A stretch of 64,000 nucleotides of DNA from Sepioteuthis lessoniana (lineage: Eukaryota; Mollusca; Cephalopoda; Myopsida; Loliginidae), in assembly GCA_963585895.1 (NCBI GenBank), contig OY757917.1, forward strand, positions 109,696,256 through 109,760,255. Direction: 5' to 3'. Shown in pieces: positions 21,566 through 33,389 of the stretch. The number at the start of each line of letters is the position of its first letter. Position 1 is the stretch's first letter. The position numbers were made by a program, and so were the translations under genes. The notes under the pieces are model-generated. The model did no database searches, was not told the DNA's origin, and saw only the letters and a list, made by a program, of their open reading frames with translations.

Positions 21566-22060
21566 AAATAACTGATGGTCCAGTCAACTGGGGAGATAGA
21601 ATACACCGACTGCATCTCTACAGAGGTGTTAGACACTCCTCAAAAGAGTGTTCTTGATATAACACAAATAATTTAATAGTGAGACTCCAGCAATGCTGTA
21701 GCTTGGGGAATGTGGAGTACTCCTCCATTTCTATCGCCCCCAGATCCACTCCGGCCCGGGGTGTTAACTAACACCTTATTGGGTCCTATCTATGAGTCAA
21801 GTAGAACTAAACTGTGTTTTTATACAAAACTGAATTATTTAATAAATAACTATTTTAAAGTTTAAATTGCGTACTTATGCTAAATGTAAATGATTAAAAT
21901 ATAATTCTTTTAACATTTAACTCTGCCTATAGAAAAACTGAACCTATGCATACTTAAAAATATGAAGATCTTGAAGCGTACAAACTTTTATTAAACTGAC
22001 TTAATTCGGCGTTAAATGACCAGAAAATGGTTTATACGCTGTAAACAAAACAAGCAAACA
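21566..22060 (+). mobile_element. Family E repeat, second of a tandem pair
   Basis: AGAATACACCGACTGCATCT, CAGAGGTGTTAGACACTCC, CAGCAATGCTGTAGCTTGGG, CCCAGATCCACTCCGGCCC, then AAACTGAATTATTT-type units and a decayed tail hairpin (TTCGGCGTTAAATGAC ... ATGGTTTATACGC) at about 22006-22040. Confidence 0.7.
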
Positions 22061-22252
22061 ACCAGTCAAATAATTGGGGTTTCGATTTGAACTCTGTAGC
22101 TGATTTTTCGAACAATGGAGCCAGAGTCCCAACCTCAACAGAATGCATCTCTTGTTTACCCTCGTGAAAGTCGATATAGGTTGGACATGCGGTTTGAATT
22201 ACAGCCATGGTAACTTTGGTTGGCTGTTTTTCCCCACATCAGTAGTGCATAT

Positions 22253-22272
22253 ATGTGTGTGTGTGTGTGTGT
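22253..22272. repeat. (TG)n microsatellite
   Basis: Ten TG units. Confidence 0.9.
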
Positions 22273-22408
22273 ACTTGCGCGCATAGATCATGATGTAGAC
22301 TATTGATGAGGAGAAAAATGAAAATATGAATGCGTGTGTCTATATGTATACATACAAGTGAATATATGTATATGTACACACACATATACACATAACTTTT
22401 TTAATACA

Positions 22409-22409
22409 T

Positions 22410-22445
<36 letters not shown>

Positions 22446-22446
22446 G
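22409..22446. repeat. (CA)n(TA)n compound microsatellite
   Basis: CA units run directly into TA units. Confidence 0.95.
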
Positions 22447-23088
22447 TATATGATTACATCAAAAAATCTCTCCAAATAAATGTTGCCTAATAATTCACTT
22501 TGAATAATCGTGTCTTTGATTATCTTCTATTCTTTTGAACTATACTGACATTTTTACTTCTTCAGATGACAAACATATCCATCACTACGTTGTCCTTAGG
22601 TTTAAGAAGTAAAAAAAAGGACAGTGTCCTTTGTAACCTGTCCGAATAGAAATCTGCAATCTTAAGGAGCTCGAATGCACTGAATCTATCCCGGATATGT
22701 AAACATCTATTTTGACCACCTACAAAGCAATCTTATTGCGCGCCGACTCCCAGCATCCATTCACCCTGACACATGTCAATTCACTCTTTTCTTCTTTTTC
22801 ACTTATTCACTCATCTCCTTATAATTCGCCTTTAATCCTGTTCCAATATCAACAATCCAATTTAAAATGAAGTCATCTCAGTGCGACGCCATTTCTTGTC
22901 CGAACAGTGACTGGTTTCATCTTGTCTTCTGATAATATCCGCTTCATTTAAAACATCAAAGACAGAAGTAAATAAGTGCCGACAATTTACTTATCCACAA
23001 ATAAATTTACACCAAACTAATAATGCGTCAGTGCTGTTTAATAATTGGCATTTGTCTCACACATCTTCTTTTCGACTAATTCTCATTT

Positions 23089-23121
23089 GTTTCTCTCTCT
23101 CTCACACACACACACACACCC
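23089..23121. repeat. (CT)n(CA)n compound microsatellite
   Basis: Short CT run followed by CA units. Confidence 0.9.
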
Positions 23122-23344
23122 CCATAAAGGTAGAAAAAGAGTTCAAGTTCTAGAATTTGAAGTGTACTTGCGTAAAATTCATAAAAACGCTCGTTAAGTT
23201 CTTTATAGTGACACAATATAATGCCATAAAGGCCAAAGGAAAAATTGACAACACTTAGGAATAAGAAATTGTATATTATGTGAAAATAGACGGAACAATT
23301 ATTCACATAATCAAATGCAACAAAATGGGAAAAATGCATAAGTA

Positions 23345-23870
23345 GACAGTACGAGTGGGAAGGGTTATGCGCTGAGAACAGAGCAATAGAATAATGTTTG
23401 TCTTCGCAAAAACCAGAATCTATCCTAGAAAGTCAAAATTTTGAAATTTGTTTGCATTTTGACATATAAACAGATTCCTTATTCCGACCAGGACACCATA
23501 CCTAGTTTTACTGAACAGGAAGAAAATGACTTGATGCCTTGTAGATTTTGTCGTTTCAGCGGACTACTGAATGAAAACAAAAGAAAGCGATAACCTAGAA
23601 AAATATGTGGATCTTGCCTGAGAACCAAAAATTGTGGAATATGAGAGCGACGATGATTCCATTTGCATTTGATATGATGGGAATGTTCCTTGAAGACTTA
23701 CGGAAAGATTTAGGGAATTGGATACCAGAAGAAGAATCAAAAACTATGCAGACAAAAACATTCTTAAACTCTGCTGGAATATTTAGAAAATTAGAGGAAA
23801 ATTGACTAGACATGCTTTCTATCAGACGTCAGTGTAAAACCACCAGTAAAAAAAAAAGTTAATGCGAAAA
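23345..23870 (+). pseudogene. LINE-F C-terminal fragment
   Basis: The frame at 23605-23805 contains KLWNMRATMIPFAFDMMGMF and then FLNSAGIFRKLEEN, followed after a stop by LDMLSIRRQCKTTS. These match the WNM-VTVIPIVVGALG and LLKSARILRKLEE-LLSL order of this LINE C-terminus. Upstream DNA (23400-23600) carries the CAGAATCTATCCTAGAAAG and GACCAGGACACCATACCTAG blocks that encode the preceding PD-type domain in other copies, here broken by stops. Confidence 0.7.
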
Positions 23871-24859
23871 ACTCGCACGGAGAAGAAAATATGTTGAAAA
23901 AAATTGATTATACTTTTGCAGAAAAATGACCGATATTGAAATCCTCAGGAAGATTTTGAACCAATTGAAGAACTAGAGGGAATAATAAACTAGGAACCTT
24001 TCACTTTGGGCCAATACCCCTCGATGCCTGCCGACCCCACTATCTCAGCTTCTTTAAACCACTCATGGCCAGTGATTCATCAAGTGTTTTTCCCATCTCC
24101 GACCAGGGGTATTACACATTTTTTAAAGGACACGCAAAACACAATTGAAAGGGCGAGAGAAAATAACAAACAAACAGGGGTTTGGGTCAGCTCCAAGCGC
24201 AAGAAGTGGGGAAGTCAAGGTGACACTTTTTGTAAGTTCGGTGTTTCTTTGAGCTAACGCGAGCGTATACTCGAGCGAAAACACTCACAAAGCCACTAGC
24301 AATTCTGACTTAACTTTTCGCGTTGGTCAACCCGGCATCTGTGTGTCAGCAGGTCCTAGCAGCCGCCTTTCTGACTTCTGTTGACTGATCTACTCTCTGT
24401 CTCACTCTCATCTCTCTGGCTTCCTGTTCTGTTGACTGGTCTCTGCTGCTCCTTTCTGCTCTGTATCCTTGTCTTGACTGTTCTCTCTTACCAACAGTCC
24501 TCTTCTACTCTCTTCTACTGACTGCCTTCATCTGTCTTCTCTCGGGCCTTCTTTCCCTTGTCCTTCCGGTCTCGTGGTAGATTTCGTGCGCAAGCCCTTT
24601 GTGTAGGTTTCGCGCCAAAACAGACCAAGGGATTTCTGACTAGCACCCACACAGACAGGAACGGATACTTCCCATAGTGTAACAACTTTAACTTCAACTC
24701 TCTCACGTTTTCTAAGTCATACACACAATCTCATTGCTCAAATGAGTCTACCACATGACGCAATTATCTCAAATGCTTCAAAATGTAGTCTTCGAATAAG
24801 CTGTTTTCACTTGGGTAATATGGGATAAATGAAATAAACGTTCTACATATATCGGGTTT

Positions 24860-24861
<2 letters not shown>
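23871..24861. other. GC-richer, pyrimidine-tract interval
   Basis: From 24000 to 24620 the composition is clearly less AT-rich than the surroundings, with several CpGs (24255-24275, 24317-24321, 24612-24616). 24350-24600 is strongly pyrimidine-rich on the plus strand with repeated TTGACTG and TACTGACTG motifs, perhaps a decayed short tandem repeat. Frames at 24006-24257 (plus) and 24515-24724 (minus) have no recognised domain. Confidence 0.45.

Positions 24862-24903
<42 letters not shown>
24862..24903. repeat. (TA)n microsatellite
   Basis: About 21 uninterrupted TA units. Confidence 0.95.
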
Positions 24904-24907
<4 letters not shown>

Positions 24908-25880
24908 CTACAGATATGTGTGCATGAGAATTTTTGTATTGAAATATACTTGCTTTTCATGTTTCTAAAGAAAGTTTTACATAAAGAGCACCTTTGGAAA
25001 ATACATTGGGAAATCTTACATCAGCTGTTAATGGTTCATTAGAAAGTAAAATCTCTCACACTCTCAACCAAAAGCTATGTAACATCTTTCAATTCATCTG
25101 CTAAAATTCCTTGGTTCTACGTATGAATCGATCGATTAGCTAAGTTCGATTCCCTCGTGTGAGCTGACCTAAGTTTCGTAATATCAAACCTAATATTTCT
25201 AACTAGTTGACATTTCACACTTTGCTACGTAAGCCATACGCACTCGTTATAATATTCTGTCAATTGATTATTTTCTTTGGATCTGTTTTGATTTCTTTCA
25301 TTTGATTTGATAATAGAGTTGAAGTCATATGTCCACATATAAAGAAAATGTTAACTTCTATTCAGGATGAAGAACGATGCAAAGAAATGTGGAAATATGA
25401 AGATTGAGTTTTTCGCTATTGAATATTGATTACTACAAGATTATTTTTTGATAACTGCTTCTGTTAACGGTTTTGTTAGTTTTTTTTTTAAAAAAAAAGT
25501 TCTATTTCTCATCGATATTTTTTCAGTGTCACGTTTAATTTGTTTTGGTTTCCAGTCAACTAGAAACTCAGTGAGTTAATTCAAATTCAAATGACGTATC
25601 AATTTTAATGAAGTAAATAAAGTAGTATAGATAAAATAATTAAATATTTTAGATTATGCGTAAGTTCAGGCCCCGATCAGTGGTAAGCAATGAGTTAGCG
25701 AATATTAGATATTTCTTTGATTAACTTGAGAATATCATTCAACTTCTTCCTGATTTGAGACTATTTCAAAGTGAGTTTGCAATATCTACAATAAATATAC
25801 AAGTTCTATTATTCAAGTAGAGGAATTAATATTGTGAATTGAATTACCACGACCACAAAATCCACCGAACACCTACGCAC
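24904..25880. other. No recognisable feature
   Basis: AT-rich interval lying on the 3' side of the minus-strand hammerhead candidate; no gene or family match seen. Confidence 0.45.
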
Positions 25881-25884
25881 GATA

Positions 25885-25944
25885 TACGGGAACACTGAAC
25901 TGTTGTTTCGACCTTATTTCGTCTCATCAGCAGTGTATACCGTA
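25885..25944 (-). ncRNA. Candidate type I hammerhead ribozyme
   Basis: On the minus strand all hammerhead core elements appear in order. CTGATGAG (complement of 25923-25930) is followed by stem II, GAC/GTC with loop GAAATAAG, then CGAAAC (complement of 25905-25910). A minimal stem III follows (AC, loop AACA, GT) and a GTT cleavage triplet whose scissile bond lies between the complements of 25898 and 25897. Stem I is ACACTG/CAGTGT (25931-25936 with 25892-25897), then an asymmetric internal loop (3 and 2 nt) and five more pairs, 25940-25944 with 25885-25889. The internal loop is where type I hammerheads make their tertiary contact. The U at position 17 is allowed by the NUH rule but less common than C. 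Such ribozymes are known in Penelope-like elements, SINE-like satellites and animal retrozymes. Cleavage activity is inferred, not shown. Confidence 0.75.
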
Positions 25945-26235
25945 ATCTCCGCCACTGGATTTATCTACAATAAAGTCATGGGTATTTTTTCCTGTTATCA
26001 CGGGTCGGTTTTTTTTCCTTTTCTTGATGTGAACACGCAATCTCTTTTTATATGACATCTTTTTTTTTTCGAGATCCTTCAAAACTCCATGGCGTTGTCA
26101 TTTCTCTACATTGTTTACGAACATAACTTAGGTAATCTAGTCTGCTCTTTTATTTTTGCAACAACTTTTGTGTGAAGAGAATGCAAACTATCTTAACTTG
26201 AATATAAACTCTAATTCCTAAGATACATTTTCCGT
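25945..26235. other. No recognisable feature
   Basis: T-rich interval lying on the 5' side of the hammerhead candidate's strand. I did not find a second hammerhead core within it. Confidence 0.45.
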
Positions 26236-26472
26236 TTGGTTTGGTTTCTTTGTTTAATGGCATATCAACCTATGTAGGTTACTTAATGCCAAATCTATTC
26301 TCCTAGAAGAACAGTAGTGGTACTATTTAACCCATAGCTGGGAGGATAAGGGGGTTCATACCTTTCCCAATGGTATTTGCCTGAAAGTGAACGTAGTAGC
26401 GCGACTGGAGTTCGATCTTGCGTAGTACGATTCCGCAGTCCATCGCTTTAACCATTACGTCACGAGGACACC
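26236..26472 (-). mobile_element. SINE-A, complete copy
   Basis: On the minus strand: tRNA-like head GTGTCCTCGTGACGTAATGG (A box) and a B-box region near 26420-26432 (GATCGAACTCCAGTC), a GCGCTACTACGTTCACTTTC block, central CCTTTCCCAA and CAGCTATGGGTTAAATAG text (reversed), then the tail hairpin 26259-26290 and a CCAAACCAAA end. The hairpin arms GGCAT ... AACCT and AGGTT ... ATGCC are perfect in this copy. Matches 48523-48769 over its whole length. Confidence 0.85.
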
Positions 26473-27483
26473 CCCTCATTTTCCGTGCTCTTAAAAATGA
26501 ATCCAGTAAATCTCAACCCGTATAAATCTAAATTAGTAGATTTTACTAGTTTTTACCCGATATAAAAGTCAATCAGATAAAGTCAATAAAGCTAAGACAC
26601 AAAATTAAACCATTAAATGTACAATATTATGGCAATATAAGTTTTGAATAAGGAAATTGTGTTAGATAGATTAATAAATTATATTTGGTTTGTTTATGCA
26701 CTGGACTAGAAACAGTGTAATATATTGTGGAAAATAAAGTTATATTTCTCGCAAAACTGAAAAGTTATTTTACGATTTTAAAGAGTCACGTGTTTCGTCT
26801 TGACTGACATTGTTTCCAATAACTAAGGTGGTGGGATATTTCTCCAAAATTTCAAAGTTAATTCAAGACAAAAAAAACCCAAAATATTCGGCATTACCAT
26901 CTTTATATCCCTATCTTCCTTTTAACATATTATTAAGAAACCAAACAGTAATTAGTATTATTCAATGCAGCAGGTTTATTACGTTTAATATGTCATTATT
27001 TATTAGGCTTATGCTTCGTATGAATATTTTTCCTATTTGGATATTGTAGTTTGTAAAGAGAAAGATAATACATAGCTATCAAAATATCAAAAGTTCAAAT
27101 CAAATGATATTGAAGATTATCCTAGTGGCTGTGAAATGAGGATTATAGTCAAAGCAACAAATTATGTAAAATATAAGTTGATAGATAATACACCTTTAGA
27201 AGATGAACATTAACACGTGACATAAAAATACGTATTTCAATATATCTTCAATACATTTCGATGACAGTGGAATATATATACCTGAAACTTCCCTTAAAAC
27301 AAAATAAATAATATTTTTTGAAGTTAGCAAATTACGTTCTTATTCAATTAGTTAATATTTAAATAAGTTTTGTAAATTCAGTTTTTAAAAAAAATCGTGC
27401 TAAGGGGAAATTATCATATAGTCAAATAATTACCTTAACCGAACTACATAGATACAATGAATTTAAACGGAAAAAAAAATTGC
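26473..27483. other. No recognisable feature
   Basis: Strongly AT-rich. The 79-codon frame at 26810-27049 has no recognisable domain. Confidence 0.45.
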
Positions 27484-27712
27484 AATGGTCCGGTAGACCG
27501 GAGTTCAATCCCAGCACGAGTCATAGCAAAAACTCAAAAAATGGTAGTTGATGTCGCCTTGCTTAACACTCGGCGTTATAAGGTAAAGATCAAGGGTAAA
27601 GTGGAGCAATCCAGGGAATGGAGTAGCGCCCTCCCTTACACCTCGGTGTAGTAGCTATTGAAAAGGTAATCGTCGGGTCACTCTCCTTTAAGGTCACCAA
27701 CTTCATATTTAC
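27484..27712 (+). mobile_element. SINE-C copy, 5'-truncated head
   Basis: Begins ATGGTCCGGTAGACCGGAGT with B box GAGTTCAATCCCAGC. It continues GAGTCATAGCAAAAACTCAA, GCTTAACACTCGGCGTTATA, AGATCAAGGGTAAAGTGGAG, TACACCTCGGTGTAGTAGC and the end TAAGGTCACCAACTTCAT. The A-box half of the tRNA head is missing. A 64-codon frame inside it is incidental. Confidence 0.8.
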
Positions 27713-28532
27713 TTACTAAGAGAATAAACGGAAATCTTGGAAAATTGAAAGCCGTTTTCAGTTTTTAAATGAATTCATATTTTTTTACAATTTCTCAGGA
27801 ATATTGCCATCTAAGAATCGATGATATTACTCAGCTTCTGAGGATGATATTAGGTTTATGACTCTTGCTGGTGAGAACCGATTCGAGCCAGTCAGTATAT
27901 TAGCAAGTATCTATTTCAGAATTCGTACTTGTTCTGTAAGAAGCAGACAATTGTTCTTAAGGGTTGCAATCGTCAATTTAACTAAAGAATAGATCTTTCA
28001 GACAGTTGAGCTAAAAGAAATATAAGTAAGTGTATTCAATAAATGAAATTATACACATTCATCTGATCGTAATACAGGACATGAACCATTAAATTCAAAA
28101 GATGGATATTATGAAGTACATATAGAGGAAAAATTGATAAACCCGAAAGTAAATGCTGGTGAGTGACAGAAGATAGACTTGTAGGAAAGATTGCTAGAAA
28201 AGTCACAAAGATCCCCCCTCTCTCTCTCTCTCATACATAAAAGTCAAAAAGGCTTTTATAAAAACGTGACCCCAGCTCTTCATTTCTGATAGCATAGGGT
28301 AGAATCTGAGAGTCTCCAAGGTCCTTTGAATATATGTCAAAGTTAATTTAGCATTGATCAATCACTAATGTTGAGCCAACTTTCAATATAAATATACCAA
28401 ACTGCATGAAGCAATCTGCAAAGAAATCACTCTTCATTATAATTAGTTAGTCAAATATTAGGAAAAGCACTGAATACCTTAATATATTTCATATATAAAA
28501 GCACGCAAATAGAACAGAGAATCATTGTGTGT

Positions 28533-28563
<31 letters not shown>

Positions 28564-29022
28564 GCTTATAAAAGTGTGCAGTCATGTTGGCTTAGAATGA
28601 CGGAGCCGTCCAGAAATAATGACCTTCATTAGCGCATCTCATTCTTCGATTTCAGATTAAAATTGAACAGACTCTAAGGAAAAAGTGAAGTAAAGCAGCC
28701 GTCTGTGCAACGAATCATGTGGCTAAATTCATGCCTGGTTAATTCTCCATATTAGAGTGAAATGAAGAGCACGATTAGTATTAACAGAATAACAAAAAAA
28801 GTGATTAAATAAAATTCCAAAAGGAGAAAGGGGAAATTGAAAACAAGAGAAATAATTGGAAAACGGAATAAGAGAAAGCGCACTGGACCGCATGGTGATA
28901 CAATGAAAAGAAGGAAAAGAAATCTTATGAAAAAAAACAACATAAAACACGAGAATACATAGAAAAATTAGGCGAAGGCAGTGCAATGAACATCCTTTCA
29001 TAGAATCATAAAAGAAAAAAAT

Positions 29023-29024
<2 letters not shown>
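27713..29024. other. No recognisable gene
   Basis: AT-rich filler with one TA tract (28536-28563). 28735-28990 is purine-rich on the plus strand, giving long but low-complexity minus-strand frames (hydrophobic Phe/Leu-rich) that I reject as genes. Confidence 0.5.
28536..28563. repeat. (TA)n microsatellite
   Basis: Uninterrupted TA run. Confidence 0.95.

Positions 29025-29055
<31 letters not shown>
29025..29055. repeat. (TA)n microsatellite
   Basis: Uninterrupted TA run. Confidence 0.95.
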
Positions 29056-29057
<2 letters not shown>

Positions 29058-29152
29058 GTATTTATTACAGTGTATATGCATATTTACTGAAAAATACAAA
29101 TCAAATATATACATATTAAACTATAGGGAGATCTATTATCACATATTCGTAC

Positions 29153-29155
<3 letters not shown>

Positions 29156-29192
<37 letters not shown>
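29156..29192. repeat. (TA)n microsatellite
   Basis: Uninterrupted TA run, about 100 bp from the preceding one. Confidence 0.95.
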
Positions 29193-29197
<5 letters not shown>

Positions 29198-29477
29198 ATT
29201 GTAATGGCGTAAGCAAATATTAAGCCCAAAAGAAAATATGTATGATCAATATGGGATTTCTCTCTGAAACTCTCTCTCTCAACCTAGGCTTATATGCCGG
29301 CATGCAAACCTAAGTGGTAATGCAATGTTATATATACACTTTTTCATATTTTTTTATTAAAAATACAGACACATTTACTTAGGAATAAATTTAGTTAACT
29401 ATATGCATCTGTTGTTTAAGTAACGTATGTGAGTGTTTACATATACATAAATGCTCACATATATTTACAGCATATAT

Positions 29478-29513
29478 ATATGTGTGTGTGTGTGTGTATG
29501 TGTGTGTGTGTGT
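29478..29513. repeat. (TG)n microsatellite, one interruption
   Basis: TG units broken once by TATG. Confidence 0.95.
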
Positions 29514-30224
29514 TCTTTCAGAAAAATGTATATTTGCTTCAAATAAGTCAAGATTTTTTTAACAACTGATATAACTTATAACATATTTTCTGGTAATTAT
29601 CTTATTTGCATCAGCCGTAGAATCAATAATTTCAACAACAACAAATCTTTTACTAATGATCTTGAGAAATGTTATGTCAGACATCTTGCAGTGAAAAGAC
29701 ATTTTAAGTTATATACGTTGGATTTTGAAACAATTTGCCCAAAAGAAAATATGGTTAGATGTATCATCAATATAATCAGCTGTAATATACTAACAAATCT
29801 TACTAATGAAAACTTATGAACTCTAAAATTTGCTGAGTGAAAAATATTAAAAGAATATTAAGAATAATAAGGTGGGGCAGGGAATGATAAAATAAATCAA
29901 TGCATATCATGTATAGGCTAAAGTATGAACTAAAGAAATGATGTTATAAAAATGTGATATGTGTATTTAAAATATTTTTATCTGTTCGGAGCTTAAAAAT
30001 GAACAAAGCAGAAAATCGATTTAAAATTTCAAGACAGTGATGTGGTCTCTCTGTAATTATCACACTCTACAGAAAAATACTATTGGCTAGCTTCAGTCTT
30101 CTTTGCAATCAGTTTTTGAGATAATCAGGTTTCTTTTCCAACCAGGGAAAGGATACTCGATTGCAGGGGAAAAGGAACGCATTTTGAAACGTGGAGGGAC
30201 ACACGTGGCCTTTTTTTTTTTCTT
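29514..30224. other. No recognisable feature
   Basis: AT-rich sequence with nothing gene-like or matching the local repeat families. Confidence 0.45.
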
Positions 30225-30390
30225 TTGCTGACATATCAACCTTTGCAAGTTTTTAAGCTGAAGACATCTGTGGAAAATAATATTAGTAGTACTATTTAAC
30301 CGATAATTAGGGAGGAAGGAAAGGATTCATACATCGACCTGACTCACAGCAATATTTGAGGTACTAAGCCAAAAGGAACGAGAAAATAAG
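30225..30390 (-). mobile_element. SINE-A, diverged 3' two thirds
   Basis: Plus-strand text GACATATCAACCTTTGCAAG, AATATTAGTAGTACTATTTA and AACCGATAATTAGGGAGGAA is the reverse of the SINE-A tail and central block. The tRNA head is no longer recognisable. Confidence 0.65.
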
Positions 30391-30840
30391 GCCGACATGT
30401 CGTAATTTTCCGACATTAGAACAGTAGGAAACAAATCTTACGAATAAACACGGATGGTATTATAGTTATCTTTGACAAAAAGGCATGAACATAATTTTTC
30501 CTAGAGAACAGTAATCATTATTCAGTCTTTTTTATTTACATTACCTAATGCTAGTCACTTTTTTGAACGTCGCTAAGTTTAAGTCAGCAAGCTTCTGTTT
30601 GGTTGCTAATGTAATTATTCATCTCCGTTTGGCATACTGTAAAAAATAAAGGATAAAAAGATAAAGCAGTTTGCCAACGCAAAAGTGATGCTTAACGAGT
30701 GAAATAGTTATTCGGTCATTGTTTAACAAATTGCCTTCTCGCTTTGTATTTTCTATTTAATTTCCACTAATTTTTACTTTTTTTCCGAAAACACTTAAAT
30801 CTCAATGATTAAAATGAAAGACCCAGACAAAGACAGACAG

Positions 30841-30867
30841 GAAAAAAAAAAAAAAAAAAAAAAAAAA
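30841..30867. repeat. Poly-A tract
   Basis: About 26 consecutive A residues; no LINE or SINE body is recognisable immediately upstream. Confidence 0.9.
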
Positions 30868-30999
30868 GAATGTATAGTCTAGAGAAGTGGAAGCAGGCAA
30901 GCAAATATAAAAAAGTGAGCACGAATGAAATTGATGAAAACATAACAATAGGAAACAAGTCCCCGCTGGCAGACGTGTTTAACTATGTATGTATTATTG

Positions 31000-31180
31000 G
31001 GCAGTGCATTTGTGAGAAGCGCTAGATCATCTTTGCCTCACATACTTTCTGCGGGATATTGTCTGCTTTCATGTTCCTCTACAGCTCGGGTAGTGAACTT
31101 ACTGTGTTTAAAGTCCTAACGTTAAATGTCACTGTTTTGACAATACTTCTCTTTTTAAAATAGTTTGGTTTTGGTTGCAT
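31000..31180 (-). pseudogene. LINE-D endonuclease N-terminus fragment
   Basis: The minus strand reads SIVKTVTFNVRTLNTVSSLP then EL and a stop, at about 31085-31155. This matches the start of the APE-type endonuclease domain of LINE-D (compare 21170-21206, NIVTFNIRSL). The rest of the domain is lost. Confidence 0.65.
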
Positions 31181-31364
31181 AGCGTAGAGCTAGCAGCATA
31201 AATACAAACAGAAGAGAGTTAATGTTTTTTTGTTTTTTTTTCACTTTTTAAGCAATGAGCCATGTCGACTTTAAGATACAAGTCTCTAAACTTAGAACAT
31301 TCCATCTAGTTCTGCAGCTATATCATATCTTCTGAAATTATTGTCAACATAAAAAGACCTGGGC

Positions 31365-31800
31365 CATTATAGGGAGGCTTGCAACCATATGGAAGTCTCA
31401 TATCTCCAATGAAATAAAACTGATTTTTTTCCGAGCTGTGTTTCTACCAATGGTACTGCATTGATGCATCACAAGCATACTAAAAAAAAGCATTGAGATG
31501 TTAAATCAGAACTACACAAAAAGGCTGCTAGCGGTTTTGAACAAATCCTTGAAGAAATACTGACATCCAATCTCACAAACCATTTAAAACATTATAAACA
31601 CTGCTAGAGAAGTAAAGACATAAATGACGCTCTCTTATGGACTACGATACATGAACAACCCAGAGTTGGCCGATGACCAAAAGATTACTTATACTAGCTC
31701 TGTGAAGACAGTTGTTGTGATAGAAAAGACCAGCTAGAAACTGTGTATTATAGGGATATATAGCAGAAAATGATCAGGGAAATCCGTGCTGTCCGTGCAA
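31365..31800 (+). pseudogene. LINE-D C-terminal fragment, opposite orientation
   Basis: The plus strand reads LATIWKSHISNEIKLIFFRA (31370-31429), then MLNQNYTKRLLAVLNKSLKK near 31500-31557, then a decayed ending with a VRAT-like end and GATAAGGATGATCATGC as the remnant of the (TGA)n tail. Multiple stops. It faces the endonuclease fragment just upstream, so the two are not one collinear copy. Confidence 0.7.
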
Positions 31801-31847
31801 CCTGATAAGGATGATCATGCATATATATTTGTATGTGAAGGCACTAT

Positions 31848-31869
31848 ATATATATATATATATATATAG
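31848..31869. repeat. (TA)n microsatellite
   Basis: Uninterrupted TA run. Confidence 0.95.
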
Positions 31870-31914
31870 ACAAACACATATGCGTGCATATTTATTCAAA
31901 GATATGTATATATA

Positions 31915-32806
<892 letters not shown>

Positions 32807-33389
32807 TATATACATACATACACACACACGCACACATATATATATGTTTGGAGAATTGTACATTTGGTAAATCCGACAAGATGAGAAAAACTGAGTGGAA
32901 AGTGGTTAAACCGAAATACTGTCAACGGATTCAAAAATTCTATTTTATCTTTATTTCAAAAAGACAACATCAGTATTTACAAGATTGTCTAGACAGATTT
33001 ACTCTATTAAACATGTTTGATTACATAGGACAAATATTTTGTGTCTATGAATGCATTTGAATTGCTTATCAAAAAAATAAAAGGAAATTCAAACATGATA
33101 AAAAAAAGCTTTTTAGATTTGTCTGCACTTTAATCTACAAATTTATATAAGACATTCTAAGAAAAAGAAATCATTAATTACAAGTCATTATTTCCTGCAA
33201 AATTAAACCAGTAGAAATGATATAAGTGGTCGTCGTAGTGATAGTAGAAGGCAAAGCTCTATAGTAAGCAATTGAATTATAAGCGTAAATTATGTGGAGA
33301 AAGAGATAAAACGTTTTTTATCATATAATATACGAATGTAGTGAGTAATCACAAAAGTATTACAAAACTAAAAACGAGTTGGTATGTAA
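32807..33389. other. No recognisable feature
   Basis: AT-rich flank of mariner 1. The 87-codon frame at 32797-33060 begins in simple sequence and matches nothing I know. Confidence 0.45.

Larger units (their letters stand above)
22061..23344. other. No recognisable gene; simple repeats inside
   Basis: Holds TG, CA/TA and CT/CA tracts (22253-22272, 22409-22446, 23089-23121). The 87-codon minus frame at 23076-23339 runs through the simple repeat. 22600-22780 is of more even composition but matches nothing I recognise. Confidence 0.45.
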
